From: Ligilactobacillus pobuzihii E100301 = KCTC 13174
GTDB lineage: Bacteria; Bacillota; Bacilli; Lactobacillales; Lactobacillaceae
Direction of reading: 5' to 3'
Assembly (NCBI RefSeq): GCF_000349725.1
Contig: NZ_KB714698.1
Location: 1 to 34,465 of the forward strand
Length of the DNA stretch: 34,465 bases
Numbering within the stretch: position 1 is the stretch's first letter; each line of letters starts with the position of its first letter. This document shows, piece by piece, positions 16,366 to 25,369 of this stretch. The translations under genes and the position numbers were made by a program. Under the pieces are notes generated by a model. The model was given only the letters and a program-made list of their open reading frames with translations. It searched no databases and was not told where the DNA came from.

Positions 16366-17280
16366 CTATTTTGATTTTGGCTGCCATTTCGCAATACTTT
16401 TTTCTAAATCATTCGCTATTTTTGCATAAGGTCCTTGCGGATCAAAAAAACTTTTTTCATTCAATAAAACATGCATCCATAAGTCTTGATCACGTTCGAT
16501 CTCTGTAAAATCGGGATAAAGTAACATCAGCTTTAGCGTGATCTCACCCAAGATCTGCTGTGAAATATTACTAGGCCGAGTTGTATTGCCCAATAATTGG
16601 GTTGCATAATTTTTAAAAAGCTTAGTTTCTTGTATACCTTGTAATTTTTTGGGACAAAGTATTGATTTATCACTTAAAAACGGTAAGTAGGCAACTTTTT
16701 CAGAAACATTCAATAAACGTAAATCATTTAAAAAAGAAGCACGTACTAAAGGATGAACGTTCTCATCTATAAGCGCAGGCTTAACACTATCAATAAAATC
16801 TTGATATGTTAATGCGTTAGCTTCCTTCGCTATCTTACGTTGCTCAAGTGGCGAAGCTAAACCTAAATACTGAAGTTGTTTTTTTTGTTTCGTGACACTT
16901 CTATTATTTTGTTCATTAAATCGTTTAACTTCAAGGTCCAATTTTCTATAGAATAATTGACTTTCTTTCTCTGTCATATAAGGCTTTAAACTTTCAAGTA
17001 ATTGATAAACCTTTAGTGCCTGCTTAGCATTCACAGCGATATGAATATAAAAAACCAAGCGTTGGTCTTCTGCTAAATAACTATTCATATATTCCTGCGC
17101 GATTTCTAATGCCGACTCGAAATTTCCTGTGCCAGCTAATGCCTTAACCAGAAAAAAATTTTCACGGGCAGATTTTTGTTCAGAATATAAACTCGAAAAT
17201 AATTCTGCAGCAAGGGAATAGTTTTCATCCCTTAAAGCTTTTTTTGCATCAAACTGTTTTTTCTTTCTTAGCTCTTCCAT
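16366..17280 (-). CDS. TPR-like helical repeat protein of unknown function
   Basis: 304 residues, soluble, with no signal peptide. The first half looks like tetratricopeptide-type helix pairs (NYSLAAELFSSLYSE; NFFLVKALAGTGNFESALEIAQEYM; DQRLVFYIHIAVNAKQALKVYQLL), a protein-interaction scaffold. The second half is helical with no motif I recognise. It follows rnjB by 26 nt and precedes tuf, and is probably the last gene of the asd-dapA-rnjB transcript. The SD sequence is weak (AGGG one base before the ATG, or AGGTAG further up), so translation may be modest or coupled. A role with RNase J is only suggested by position. Confidence 0.85.
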   Translation of the reverse strand: MEELRKKKQFDAKKALRDENYSLAAELFSSLYSEQKSARENFFLVKALAGTGNFESALEIAQEYMNSYLAEDQRLVFYIHIAVNAKQALKVYQLLESLKPYMTEKESQLFYRKLDLEVKRFNEQNNRSVTKQKKQLQYLGLASPLEQRKIAKEANALTYQDFIDSVKPALIDENVHPLVRASFLNDLRLLNVSEKVAYLPFLSDKSILCPKKLQGIQETKLFKNYATQLLGNTTRPSNISQQILGEITLKLMLLYPDFTEIERDQDLWMHVLLNEKSFFDPQGPYAKIANDLEKSIAKWQPKSK

Positions 17281-17306
17281 ACCCTGACTACCTACTAACC
17301 TAAAAA

Positions 17307-19007
17307 TTATTTAGCTGGTTGTTTTTTCTTGTTATAGTGCCGATGCTGGTTAACTTCCATAATAATCGGCAAAATGACAGGATGACGATGGGTTTGTTCA
17401 TAAAGATAATGATTGAGGTTCTCTCGGATGTCTTGTTTTAAATGACTCCAATCAAACTCCTTATTATCTAAATTATCTTGAACGACTTTAGAAACAATTT
17501 CAGCACTTTCTGTCATTAAATCACGACTAGCTTTGACAAAAACAAACCCCCGCGAAGTAATTTTTGGTGTATCAATAATCCGATGTTTTTTGCGATCGAT
17601 CGTAACAACTGCAATAAAAATCCCATCATCAGATAAAACTTTACGATCTCGTAAAACTATATTACCTATATCCCCAACACCACTGCCATCGATCATGGTA
17701 TTGCCAGCTTCAACTGAGGAAGCCATGATCATTTTATTTTTTGCATATTCTAAAACATCACCGTTTTTCAGCAAGAAAATATTTTGTGGCTTCATTCCAA
17801 CTTGTTGAGCAGATTCTGCATGTGCAAACATTAAGCGATATTCACCTTGAATCGGAACTAAATACTTTGGATGCAATAGGTTGATCAATAACTGTAGATC
17901 ACGTTTACTTGCATGACCAGAAGAATTATATTCATCCGAAATGGCTTTGACTTCTGCACCAGCACGATAAATCATATCACGTGTTTTAGCTACCTTAGTA
18001 TCCATCGCATGCGATGGAGTTGTAGTAATGAAGGCCAAGTCTCCTTCTGATAAGTTAATACCTTTATACTTACCTGTGGCCATTCGATACAATGACTTCA
18101 AAGGTTCGCCCGCACGACCAGCTTCCAACACAATCAATTGTTCAGGCTGATATTTCCCCATAGATGCTGGCTTGATCAGCAAGTCTTTCTTAGGTAAATG
18201 TAATTTTTTCATCTTAAGAGCAGTATTAATAACTTTTTCAGCATCAAAGCCTGTTAGAGTTACCTTACGATCCTTAGCAGCTGCTGCATCCAAAACTTGT
18301 TGGATCCTCATCAAGTTAGACGCAACACAAGCAACGATCACACGTCCCTTATGATACTCAAAAGTTTCGCTGATCAAATCAGCAATCACATGCTCATCAA
18401 CCGGCTCGGCTGGATTTTCAGCATTAGCAGAATCACTTAACAAAGCAATGACTCCTTCTTTGCCGATTTCAGCTAACCGCCCAAAATCCGTCCGATAACC
18501 AACACTGGCAGTTTGATCAAATTTAAAATCACCAGTGTATACTACATCACCTTTATTTGTTTTAACAACTATTCCCAATGACTCAGGAACTGAATGAGTG
18601 GTACTAAAGAAAGAAATCGTGGCATTCTCAAAATCAATTTCAGTATCAGCGTTGATAACATGAAAATCATTAAATTTTTTGGCGCCTTCCTCATTTTCAC
18701 AAGCAATTTTGGCCAAAGCAATCGTAAATTCTGAACCAAAAACTGGCACGTTAAACTCACTAACGAAATATGGTAGTGCACCAATTGCATCAGCATGCCC
18801 GTGACTCAAAAATACACCTACGATTTTTTCTGAATTTTCCCGTAAATAATCAAAGTTGGGGATCACTGTATCAATACCTAATAATTCATTTTCAGGATAT
18901 TTCAATCCACAATCAAGGATAAAAATTTCATCTTTAACCTCGACAATATACATATTCTTTCCATTTTCTCTAACACCACCAAGTGCAGAGATTTTTACGT
19001 CACTCAT
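17307..19007 (-). CDS. rnjB: Ribonuclease J2
   Basis: 566 residues. Metallo-beta-lactamase/beta-CASP ribonuclease, partner of RNase J1 in mRNA decay and rRNA processing. The beta-lactamase core motif is H69-G-H-A-D-A74 (SHGHADAIG); active RNase J1 has HGHEDHIG, so the final histidine ligand is Ala here. This substitution is, to my knowledge, characteristic of the weakly active J2 subunit, which supports rnjB over rnjA. Other core motifs remain (TGDFKFD; LLSDSANAENP; SGHASKRDL), as does the C-terminal domain. The RBS GAGGTGAGG is adjacent to the ATG. Position after dapA matches the asd-dapA-rnjB order in Bacillus subtilis. Confidence 0.93.
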   Translation of the reverse strand: MSDVKISALGGVRENGKNMYIVEVKDEIFILDCGLKYPENELLGIDTVIPNFDYLRENSEKIVGVFLSHGHADAIGALPYFVSEFNVPVFGSEFTIALAKIACENEEGAKKFNDFHVINADTEIDFENATISFFSTTHSVPESLGIVVKTNKGDVVYTGDFKFDQTASVGYRTDFGRLAEIGKEGVIALLSDSANAENPAEPVDEHVIADLISETFEYHKGRVIVACVASNLMRIQQVLDAAAAKDRKVTLTGFDAEKVINTALKMKKLHLPKKDLLIKPASMGKYQPEQLIVLEAGRAGEPLKSLYRMATGKYKGINLSEGDLAFITTTPSHAMDTKVAKTRDMIYRAGAEVKAISDEYNSSGHASKRDLQLLINLLHPKYLVPIQGEYRLMFAHAESAQQVGMKPQNIFLLKNGDVLEYAKNKMIMASSVEAGNTMIDGSGVGDIGNIVLRDRKVLSDDGIFIAVVTIDRKKHRIIDTPKITSRGFVFVKASRDLMTESAEIVSKVVQDNLDNKEFDWSHLKQDIRENLNHYLYEQTHRHPVILPIIMEVNQHRHYNKKKQPAK

Positions 19008-19029
19008 TTCCTCACCTCACTTATCTATA

Positions 19030-19905
19030 TTAATTATCTAAATTTTTTCCTAAATCCTTTTGTTGCTCCTTGCTCAAGGGTAAAATCGGCAATCTTGGCT
19101 CACCAACAAAAACATTTCTTCGATTTAGAGCCGCCTTCACCGGTGCCGGGGACGGTAAGCTAAATAACGCCTTGATTCCAGGAAGGATTGCGCGCATTAT
19201 CTTGCCTGCAGGATCAACTTTCCCACAATCTATATCCTGATACATTTGTTTCATCTGCATGCCAAATATATGGCTAGCAACAGAAATAATTCCTGCGCCA
19301 TCCAATATTTTAACCTCCAAAGCATCTTCGTCTTCACCTGAATATACCAAGAATTCAGTCGGGGACTTATCGATCAGCATTGCCAGATCCGCTGTTCCTG
19401 TACAATTTTTGACTCCAATAATATTAGGATGTTGGGCAAGTTTAAGAATGGTAGGAACTTCCATTTTTACGCCTGTCCTGCCAGGTATATTATAAATGAT
19501 AATTGGTAAATTACTAGCATCAGCCACTTTAATAAAATGCGCCATCATACCATTTTGGTCAGGCTTATTATAATACGGCACTACTATTAAAAGAGCCGTC
19601 AGTCCAGAATCAGCAGTTAAAGCTTGGACATCTGTGACCGTAGCTCGTGTACTGTTGCTACCTACACCAGCAATAACCGGAACACGATCATCAATGATCT
19701 TTATAGTCTTCTGGATCATTTCATTTCGTTCAGCAGCCGTTAGATTTGGTCCTTCACCTGTCGTTCCATTTATTAAAATACCTTGACTACCATTTTTTAG
19801 CAAATATTCGAGTAAGACATTAAGGCGTTGTGTATCAACTTCATCTTGTTCATTAAAAGGAGTGACCATGGCCGTAATGATTTGAGTAAGTTTTAAATCT
19901 TTCAT
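19030..19905 (-). CDS. dapA: 4-hydroxy-tetrahydrodipicolinate synthase
   Basis: 291 residues. It condenses pyruvate with aspartate semialdehyde, the first step of the diaminopimelate/lysine branch that supplies lysine and peptidoglycan. The TIM-barrel signatures are GTTGEGPNLT (substrate loop), Tyr138 in YNIPGRTG and the Schiff-base lysine Lys166 in GVKNCTG. ATG at 19905 is preferred over TTG at 19911, since AAGGG is then about 9 nt away. It follows asd by 13 nt and precedes rnjB by 22 nt, so the three are one transcript; asd makes its substrate. Confidence 0.97.
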   Translation of the reverse strand: MKDLKLTQIITAMVTPFNEQDEVDTQRLNVLLEYLLKNGSQGILINGTTGEGPNLTAAERNEMIQKTIKIIDDRVPVIAGVGSNSTRATVTDVQALTADSGLTALLIVVPYYNKPDQNGMMAHFIKVADASNLPIIIYNIPGRTGVKMEVPTILKLAQHPNIIGVKNCTGTADLAMLIDKSPTEFLVYSGEDEDALEVKILDGAGIISVASHIFGMQMKQMYQDIDCGKVDPAGKIMRAILPGIKALFSLPSPAPVKAALNRRNVFVGEPRLPILPLSKEQQKDLGKNLDN

Positions 19906-19918
19906 ATCCAATTTCCCT

Positions 19919-20971
19919 TCAACGATTTGGAACGCATAATAGGCCTAACTTATCTAAAGATTCGGCAATCTGAACTGAATTCCAAGCTGCCCCCTTCAAC
20001 AGGTTATCGGCTACACAGTAAAGATGGAAAGCATTTTGCTGTTCACCATCTGCACGAATACGACCGACATATGTTTCTTTTTGCCCCGTGGCTTCAAGCG
20101 CCTGTGGAAAAACTTGGTGAACGGGGTCATCTCTTAAAATAACCCCCGGAGCATTCTGCAAGATCTGTTGTAACTTTGCAACAGTAGCTCCACTTTTTTC
20201 CAATTCAAACCAGACTGATTCTGAATGAGAGATTGGAACGGGAACACGTACACAAGTAGCAGTTACTTGGATCTGTTCATTTTCCATAATTTTTTTGGTT
20301 TCATGAATCATTTTCCATTCCTCATGTGTATAGCCACCATCCTCAAAAACATCTATTTGAGCCAAAGGGTTAAATGCAATTTGATAATGCTCTGGTGCAT
20401 TTGTAACAGGTAAAATTTCCGGTTTATATTCCTGTTGATTTAAAACAGCTTTAGTTTCAGAGTATAATTCTTTGATCGCACGATTTCCTGCACCAGAAAC
20501 GGCCTGCATAGTTGTCACAATTACTTTTTTTAAGCCGAATTCTTTTCGTAATGGTTCTAAAGCTACTACCATTTGAATCGTTGAACAATTTGGATTTGCA
20601 ACCAATCCCTGATGTTTATACAAAGCTTGCTCATTGACTTCAGGTACAACCAACGGAACTGAGGGATCCATTCGAAACGCACTAGTGTTATCTACAACTA
20701 CCGCGCCACGTCTAATTGCTTCAGGTGCCAACTTTTTCGAAACACTACCACCCGCTGAGAAAAAAGCTAGGTCAACACCTTCAAACGACGACGGAAGAGC
20801 TTCTTGAACTTTAAGTTTCTGACCATTATATTCTAGTGTTTTACCTACAGATCTTTGAGAAGCCAAGAGCTTAATGCTAGCAATAGGTAAACTAGTTTCT
20901 TCTAACATTTTGATTATTCTCGTGCCAACTGCACCAGTTGCTCCTACAACAGCAATATTATATCCCGTCAC
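19919..20971 (-). CDS. asd: Aspartate-semialdehyde dehydrogenase
   Basis: 350 residues. It reduces aspartyl phosphate to aspartate semialdehyde, the branch point to lysine/DAP, threonine and methionine. The NADP-binding loop GATGAVG is at 10-16, and the catalytic cysteine Cys129 lies in ANPNCSTIQ. SGAGNRAI and the C-terminal half are intact. The start is a GTG (20971) with GAAGGGG 6 nt upstream; a longer in-frame start at 21004 would lie in the promoter. An extended -10 is just upstream and the leader is only about 30 nt, so there is no room for a lysine riboswitch. Confidence 0.96.
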   Translation of the reverse strand: MTGYNIAVVGATGAVGTRIIKMLEETSLPIASIKLLASQRSVGKTLEYNGQKLKVQEALPSSFEGVDLAFFSAGGSVSKKLAPEAIRRGAVVVDNTSAFRMDPSVPLVVPEVNEQALYKHQGLVANPNCSTIQMVVALEPLRKEFGLKKVIVTTMQAVSGAGNRAIKELYSETKAVLNQQEYKPEILPVTNAPEHYQIAFNPLAQIDVFEDGGYTHEEWKMIHETKKIMENEQIQVTATCVRVPVPISHSESVWFELEKSGATVAKLQQILQNAPGVILRDDPVHQVFPQALEATGQKETYVGRIRADGEQQNAFHLYCVADNLLKGAAWNSVQIAESLDKLGLLCVPNR

Positions 20972-21004
20972 AAGTATCCCCTTCTTCGTCTTATTTAAAC
21001 ACAC

Positions 21005-21013
21005 ATTATATCA
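21005..21013 (-). promoter_or_regulatory. Extended -10 promoter of the asd-dapA-rnjB operon
   Basis: On the minus strand TGATATAAT (21013-21005) is a perfect extended -10 element 34 nt before the asd GTG. The -35 region is weak (TTATCA at a 19-nt spacing). Confidence 0.6.
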
Positions 21014-21067
21014 TAGATAAGGGAGTCCTTGATAACAAAAGATTAAATTTACTTTAGTTTATGCTTT

Positions 21068-23278
21068 TTATTTTTCTCCTTTTTGCTTGATCACAAACTG
21101 TGGTGCCTTTTTATGATATTGTCTATCATGTGAGCTTTTTTTATCAGATCTTTGATTAAAATTAGAATTTTTAGAAGAGTTACTTTCAACCAACGCACGA
21201 TGTGAAGCTTTAATCCGATCATGTGTATCTACCTCTGTAACTTTGACTGGTAGCTTTTCGCCAACCGAGATAACGTCAGAAACTTTATTAACGTGCTGTG
21301 CTTGTAACTGAGAAATATGCACTAAGGCTTGTTTATGATGGAACAACTCAACTATCGCTCCAAATTTTTCGATCCTAACGACCGTTGATTCGTATACCTC
21401 ACCGACTTTAACTTTCTTTGTCAGCGTTTTAATAATACTTTCAGTACGATCGATCATATTTTGTTTACTAGACATTATCCGAACCGTTCCGTCTTCTTCG
21501 ATATCAATTTTAGTCCCCGTCTCATTGATAATTTTATTGATGGTTTCGCCACCTTTACCAATGACGACTTTAATTTGATCTTGCTTTATTTTCATTGTTT
21601 CAACTTTAGGGGCAAATTCAGACAAACGCTCACGTGGAGCAGGAATTGTAGCTTCGATCACGTCTAAAATTTGCAGACGTGCTTTTTTAGCTTGTTCTAA
21701 TGAACGCTGTAAAATTTCTCGATCTACACCAGCAACTTTAATATCCATTTGTAAAGCCGTAATTCCTTGTCTAGTACCAGCAACTTTAAAGTCCATGTCT
21801 CCTAAATGATCTTCCATCCCTGAAATATCAGTTAAAATAGTATAATTTTGCTCATCTTTGACTAGGCCCATTGCTACTCCAGCAACTGGTGCCTTGATCG
21901 GAACACCACCTGCCATCAAAGCCAATGTTCCTGCACAAATACTGGCCTGGGAAGACGAACCATTCGATCCTAACACATCAGCCACTAAACGAATTGTGTA
22001 TGGAAACACATTCGTTTGGGGGATTATTGGACTTAAGGCCCGCTCCCCCAGAGCCCCATGCCCGATCTCCCTGCGACCAGGAGCCCGCATCCGTCCTGTT
22101 TCACCGACGGAAAATTGAGGAAAATTATATTGATGAATAAAATTCTTGACTCTTTCTTCTCCTAGTTCATCAATTGTTTGTCCTTCAGAAAGTGGTGCTA
22201 AAGTTAAAGTTGATAAAACCTGAGTTTGACCACGAGTAAACAAACCAGAGCCATGGACTCGCGGAATATAATCAACTTTGGCATTAAGCGGACGAATCTC
22301 ATCAACTGCCCGGTGATCTGAACGGACTTTATCTACACTTATCAATTTACGGACGATTTTTTTCTCTAAATCCTCCAAAATATTATTAATTACGGTTAAA
22401 TCAAAAGATGTTGCACTCGTTTGTGATTCTAATTGCTCCGCATAATGGTCTAATATCATATTTTTAACTGCTGTTATATTTTCATCTTGTTCTTGCTTAT
22501 TGTTCGTTAAAATAGCTTTTGTCAGTGGCTCTTGAGCTTGCAGCGTAACCTCAGAGATTAATGCTGGATCAGAAGGTTCGACAAGAAACGAACGTTTAGG
22601 CAACCCAATTTCAGAAATGATCTTAGACTGAAATTGGCATAGCCTCCTTATTTCTCGCTCGCCAAAATCCAAAGCGTCTAAAATATCTTCTTCGACAATT
22701 TCATTACAACCAGCCTCGACCATATTAATGCTATCTGTTGTACCTGCTACAGTAATATCTAAATCAGATTCCCGCAATTGGCTTTGTGTTGGTGCTAGTA
22801 CCAAATCATGAGAAATACGTCCAATTTCAACTGCAGACACCGGACCTTTAAAGGGAATATCAGAAATACCTAAACAAAGTGAGCTCCCGAATAAAGCTGC
22901 TAAGGCCGGTGAACAATCGGGTTCAGCACTCAAAACTATATTAGTGACCTGGACCTCATCTTTAAAACCATCTGGAAATAAGGGACGTATCGGACGATCG
23001 ATCATACGGGCAGTCAACGTTGCACTGTCACTTGGTTTACCCTCACGTTTAATGAAACCACCTGGTATTTTACCTGCCGCATATTTTTTTTCTTCGTAAT
23101 TGATCGTCAATGGAAAAAAATCTGAATCATTTGTTCCAGTTTTACTGACAACTGCGGATAAAACGGTAGTGTTGCCAAACCTTACCAAAACTGATCCATT
23201 TGCTTGTTTAGCAACTTCTCCACTTTCCACTATCAAATCATGTCCTGCCAACTTAGTAGTATATGTATTTTTTACCAT
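21068..23278 (-). CDS. pnp: Polyribonucleotide nucleotidyltransferase (PNPase)
   Basis: 736 residues. A 3'-to-5' phosphorolytic exoribonuclease of mRNA decay. Order: RNase PH domain 1 (about 10-215), helical linker, RNase PH domain 2 (about 310-545, with GRREIGHGALGERAL and the metal-binding GDMDFKVAG), KH domain (QIKVVIGKGGETINKI) and S1 domain (GEVYESTVVRIEKFGAIVEL). The last 35 residues are a basic, low-complexity tail. GGAGG lies 8 nt before the ATG at 23278; the 5-codon longer frame is rejected because it contains that RBS. It follows rpsO, the usual bacterial order, but a strong terminator lies between them. Confidence 0.98.
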   Translation of the reverse strand: MVKNTYTTKLAGHDLIVESGEVAKQANGSVLVRFGNTTVLSAVVSKTGTNDSDFFPLTINYEEKKYAAGKIPGGFIKREGKPSDSATLTARMIDRPIRPLFPDGFKDEVQVTNIVLSAEPDCSPALAALFGSSLCLGISDIPFKGPVSAVEIGRISHDLVLAPTQSQLRESDLDITVAGTTDSINMVEAGCNEIVEEDILDALDFGEREIRRLCQFQSKIISEIGLPKRSFLVEPSDPALISEVTLQAQEPLTKAILTNNKQEQDENITAVKNMILDHYAEQLESQTSATSFDLTVINNILEDLEKKIVRKLISVDKVRSDHRAVDEIRPLNAKVDYIPRVHGSGLFTRGQTQVLSTLTLAPLSEGQTIDELGEERVKNFIHQYNFPQFSVGETGRMRAPGRREIGHGALGERALSPIIPQTNVFPYTIRLVADVLGSNGSSSQASICAGTLALMAGGVPIKAPVAGVAMGLVKDEQNYTILTDISGMEDHLGDMDFKVAGTRQGITALQMDIKVAGVDREILQRSLEQAKKARLQILDVIEATIPAPRERLSEFAPKVETMKIKQDQIKVVIGKGGETINKIINETGTKIDIEEDGTVRIMSSKQNMIDRTESIIKTLTKKVKVGEVYESTVVRIEKFGAIVELFHHKQALVHISQLQAQHVNKVSDVISVGEKLPVKVTEVDTHDRIKASHRALVESNSSKNSNFNQRSDKKSSHDRQYHKKAPQFVIKQKGEK

Positions 23279-23397
23279 AAAAACGTCCTCCAAAATTATA
23301 TTCCTTGATTTCTGATAAAATTATAAGTATATTATACATTTTTTGGAAGCGCTTTGCATCGTGCATATGTTTTTGTTCAAAATTATCTTTTTAAAAT

Positions 23398-23431
23398 AAA
23401 AAAATTGGAAATCGTTTAACGATTTCCAATT
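23398..23431 (-). terminator. Terminator of rpsO
   Basis: A near-perfect 14-bp stem (23403-23416 with 23418-23431; the loop must open a few pairs) is followed on the minus strand by seven T (23404-23398). It separates rpsO from pnp. Confidence 0.93.
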
Positions 23432-23441
23432 ACAATTAATA

Positions 23442-23711
23442 TTAACGACGTAAACCAAGACTTTGAATCAAGTCACGGTAACGATGAACATCTTCACTAC
23501 GAAGATAAGCTAACAAGTTACGACGATGACCGATCTTCTTAAGCAAACCACGTTGTGAAGCATAATCTTTCTTGTGATCACTAATATGCGCGTTCAACTC
23601 ATTAATATCAGCTGTCAAGACTGCAATCTGTACTTCAGCAGAACCTGTGTCGCCTTCATGACGTGCATATTTCTGCATGATTTCATTTTTCTTTTCTTTT
23701 GAAACTGCCAT
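23442..23711 (-). CDS. rpsO: 30S ribosomal protein S15
   Basis: 89 residues, the standard S15 length. It binds the central domain of 16S rRNA. The S15 signature is clear ([42 protein letters not shown]). The start at 23711 has GGGTGGG 9-10 nt upstream and gives the family N-terminus MAVSKEKK; the 20-codon longer frame runs through the leader. It has its own promoter, an about 100-nt leader that may be an S15 autoregulatory site, and its own terminator. Confidence 0.98.
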   Translation of the reverse strand: MAVSKEKKNEIMQKYARHEGDTGSAEVQIAVLTADINELNAHISDHKKDYASQRGLLKKIGHRRNLLAYLRSEDVHRYRDLIQSLGLRR

Positions 23712-23811
23712 TGGTAAATCCCACCCTTCAATTTTTTTGTCCCCTGAACCGTGTAAACCGGCGGTGAGCATCGCATAAACTCAGTCCAAGGATCATACAT
23801 TTAAATGTACA
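23712..23811 (-). promoter_or_regulatory. rpsO 5' leader, possible S15 autoregulatory element
   Basis: About 100 nt lie between the promoter and the ATG, more than translation needs. The RNA can pair CTGA with TCAG and CCG with CGG to make a branched structure just before the RBS. S15 represses its own mRNA through varied leader structures in many bacteria. I cannot assign this leader to a known class by eye. Confidence 0.35.
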
Positions 23812-23817
23812 ACCTAC

Positions 23818-23846
23818 ACTATACTAAACCCTTTTATTATTTGCAA
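23818..23846 (-). promoter_or_regulatory. Promoter of rpsO
   Basis: TTGCAA (23846-23841), a 17-nt spacer and TATAGT (23823-23818) on the minus strand. It predicts a start near 23811. Confidence 0.75.
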
Positions 23847-23947
23847 GTTTTTTTCAAAAAAATACTTACGATCACAATAATTAGCATAATCTAAAATTAA
23901 TAACAGAACACAAAACGGAAGTTTTTCTGTATTATATACGATTTTTA

Positions 23948-23976
23948 TTGCAATGTTATTATTGCCCTTGTATAAT
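23948..23976 (+). promoter_or_regulatory. Promoter of rpsT
   Basis: TTGCAA (23948-23953), a 17-nt spacer and a perfect TATAAT (23971-23976), about 57 nt before the rpsT ATG. It diverges from the rpsO promoter, which has the same -35 sequence. Confidence 0.85.
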
Positions 23977-24032
23977 TATTGATGTTAAATTCAATGATTA
24001 CTTAAAGGAATCACACAAGTGAGGTGACATCG

Positions 24033-24287
24033 ATGCCAATTATTAAATCCGCAATGAACCGTGTTAAAACAAACGAAAAAGCTAATGCACGTAACACTGC
24101 TCAATTAAGTGAAATGCGCAATGCAGTTAGAAAGTTTGAAAATGCTAAGACAGCTGGTGCTGACAACGTTGAAGAATTGTTCAACCAAGCAGTTTCAGCA
24201 GTCGACAAGGCTCATTCAAAAGGCTTGATCAAAGCAAATAAGGCTGCTCGTGATAAATCACGTATGGCTGCTCGTTTAGCCAAATAA
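24033..24287 (+). CDS. rpsT: 30S ribosomal protein S20
   Basis: 84 residues, normal S20 length. It is a helical, strongly basic primary-binding protein of the small subunit ([17 protein letters not shown] at the start, [17 protein letters not shown] at the end). ATG at 24033 has GAGGTGA 6 nt upstream; an ATG 9 nt earlier falls on the RBS. It is the only plus-strand gene between yidC and the right edge, with its own promoter and terminator. This placement between rpsO and holA is usual in lactobacilli. Confidence 0.98.
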   Translation: MPIIKSAMNRVKTNEKANARNTAQLSEMRNAVRKFENAKTAGADNVEELFNQAVSAVDKAHSKGLIKANKAARDKSRMAARLAK

Positions 24288-24295
24288 TTCTATTA

Positions 24296-24329
24296 AACCG
24301 TTACTTACTTTAAAAAGTGGCGGTTTTTT
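24296..24329 (+). terminator. Terminator of rpsT
   Basis: AACCGTTACTT (24296-24306) pairs with AAGTGGCGGTT (24315-24325) through G-U pairs, followed by TTTTTT. The wobble pairs make it work on the plus strand only. Confidence 0.9.
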
Positions 24330-24337
24330 GTTTGAAA

Positions 24338-25369
24338 TCAAGCAATACTTCTATGCTGACTAAAGTTCAATAAAAAAAATTGGAACAATAATTCTGGATC
24401 AATAGAAGAAGATTTCATCTTTTCTTCAACATGAACTAACCCTGTATATGCAATTTGTAAATCGCCTCTTTTAAACTGACGATTTTTTCGCAAAGCTAAT
24501 TTAACTCGATAAGGATGAGCCTTCAACTGTTTTGCAATGCTACCTTGGTCGTAACCATGCTCACGTAAGATCATCGCTTGTAGCATTAACCTAAATTGCC
24601 CCTCTAAAATTGCGTTGATTTTTATCGGTTCCTCTTTTTGTAGTAACAATTCTTGATACATTGCCAACGCTTCTTTAACCTTTCGACCTAAAACCAAATC
24701 AACTAAATCAAACACATTTTGCTCAAAAGAACGTGCCACTAACCCTGTAACATCATCCTTACTAATAACCTTTGTATCATTCGTTGCCAAAAGTAACTTA
24801 GGTAATTCATTCATTATTGTGGTTAACTCAGCTCCAGTTCTTTCCAACAACAATTCAAGTGCAGCTGGCTTTAATTGGTAACCTTTTTTTTGCAAATATG
24901 TTGACAAAAAAACTCGAACTTCTCTTTCCTTTAAAGGGGTACACTCTACAAATTCAGCTGTTTTTCTTAATTGCTTGGTTATTTTTTTTCGCTCATCAAG
25001 TTTAGGATAAGGTGCCATGATAAACAATATCGTGGACGATTCTGGATGCTTTAAATATTTTAAAAAACTGTCTAAATCATGATCTAAAGAGTTTTTTTGA
25101 CGTGAACCCGTTAAAAAATAAGGTCGTTCAATGACTACTAGTCGATAGTCTCCAAAAAAAGGTAATGACATCGCATCATTTAAAGCAACTGATAAATTAA
25201 CACTTTCCATGTCATAACGACCAATATTAAATTCCTGTTGTTCTTCTGGTATTAAGCTTAACAAATAATCTTTAAATTTGTCTTGCAAGTAGTTTTCTGT
25301 TCCCAACGCTACATACACTGGTGCGACTTTTCCCTTTGAAATATTGTTAATGGTCTGTTGAACCTTCAT
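24338..25369 (-). CDS. holA: DNA polymerase III delta subunit
   Basis: 343 residues. Clamp-loader subunit that opens the beta sliding clamp. It shows the fold of the family: an N-terminal AAA-like domain lacking Walker motifs (VYVALGTENYLQDKFKDYLL; the YDME, LPFFGDYRLVVIE and SSTILFIMAPYPKLDERKK segments), a lid region and a helical collar domain (KEALAMYQELL; HPYRVKLALR; IAYTGLVHVEEKMKSS). The ATG at 25369 has AAGAAGGA about 7 nt upstream. Its first 23 nt overlap the end of comEC, so the two are translationally linked. Confidence 0.95.
   Translation of the reverse strand: MKVQQTINNISKGKVAPVYVALGTENYLQDKFKDYLLSLIPEEQQEFNIGRYDMESVNLSVALNDAMSLPFFGDYRLVVIERPYFLTGSRQKNSLDHDLDSFLKYLKHPESSTILFIMAPYPKLDERKKITKQLRKTAEFVECTPLKEREVRVFLSTYLQKKGYQLKPAALELLLERTGAELTTIMNELPKLLLATNDTKVISKDDVTGLVARSFEQNVFDLVDLVLGRKVKEALAMYQELLLQKEEPIKINAILEGQFRLMLQAMILREHGYDQGSIAKQLKAHPYRVKLALRKNRQFKRGDLQIAYTGLVHVEEKMKSSSIDPELLFQFFLLNFSQHRSIA

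Noticed and set aside
20972-21067. Lysine riboswitch before asd
   Set aside because: The promoter lies about 30 nt from the start codon, leaving no room for a riboswitch of roughly 170 nt.
23344-23358. CcpA (cre)-like site upstream of pnp
   Set aside because: TGGAAGCGCTTTGCA has a palindromic core, but the half-site spacing is one base too long and key positions mismatch the consensus.
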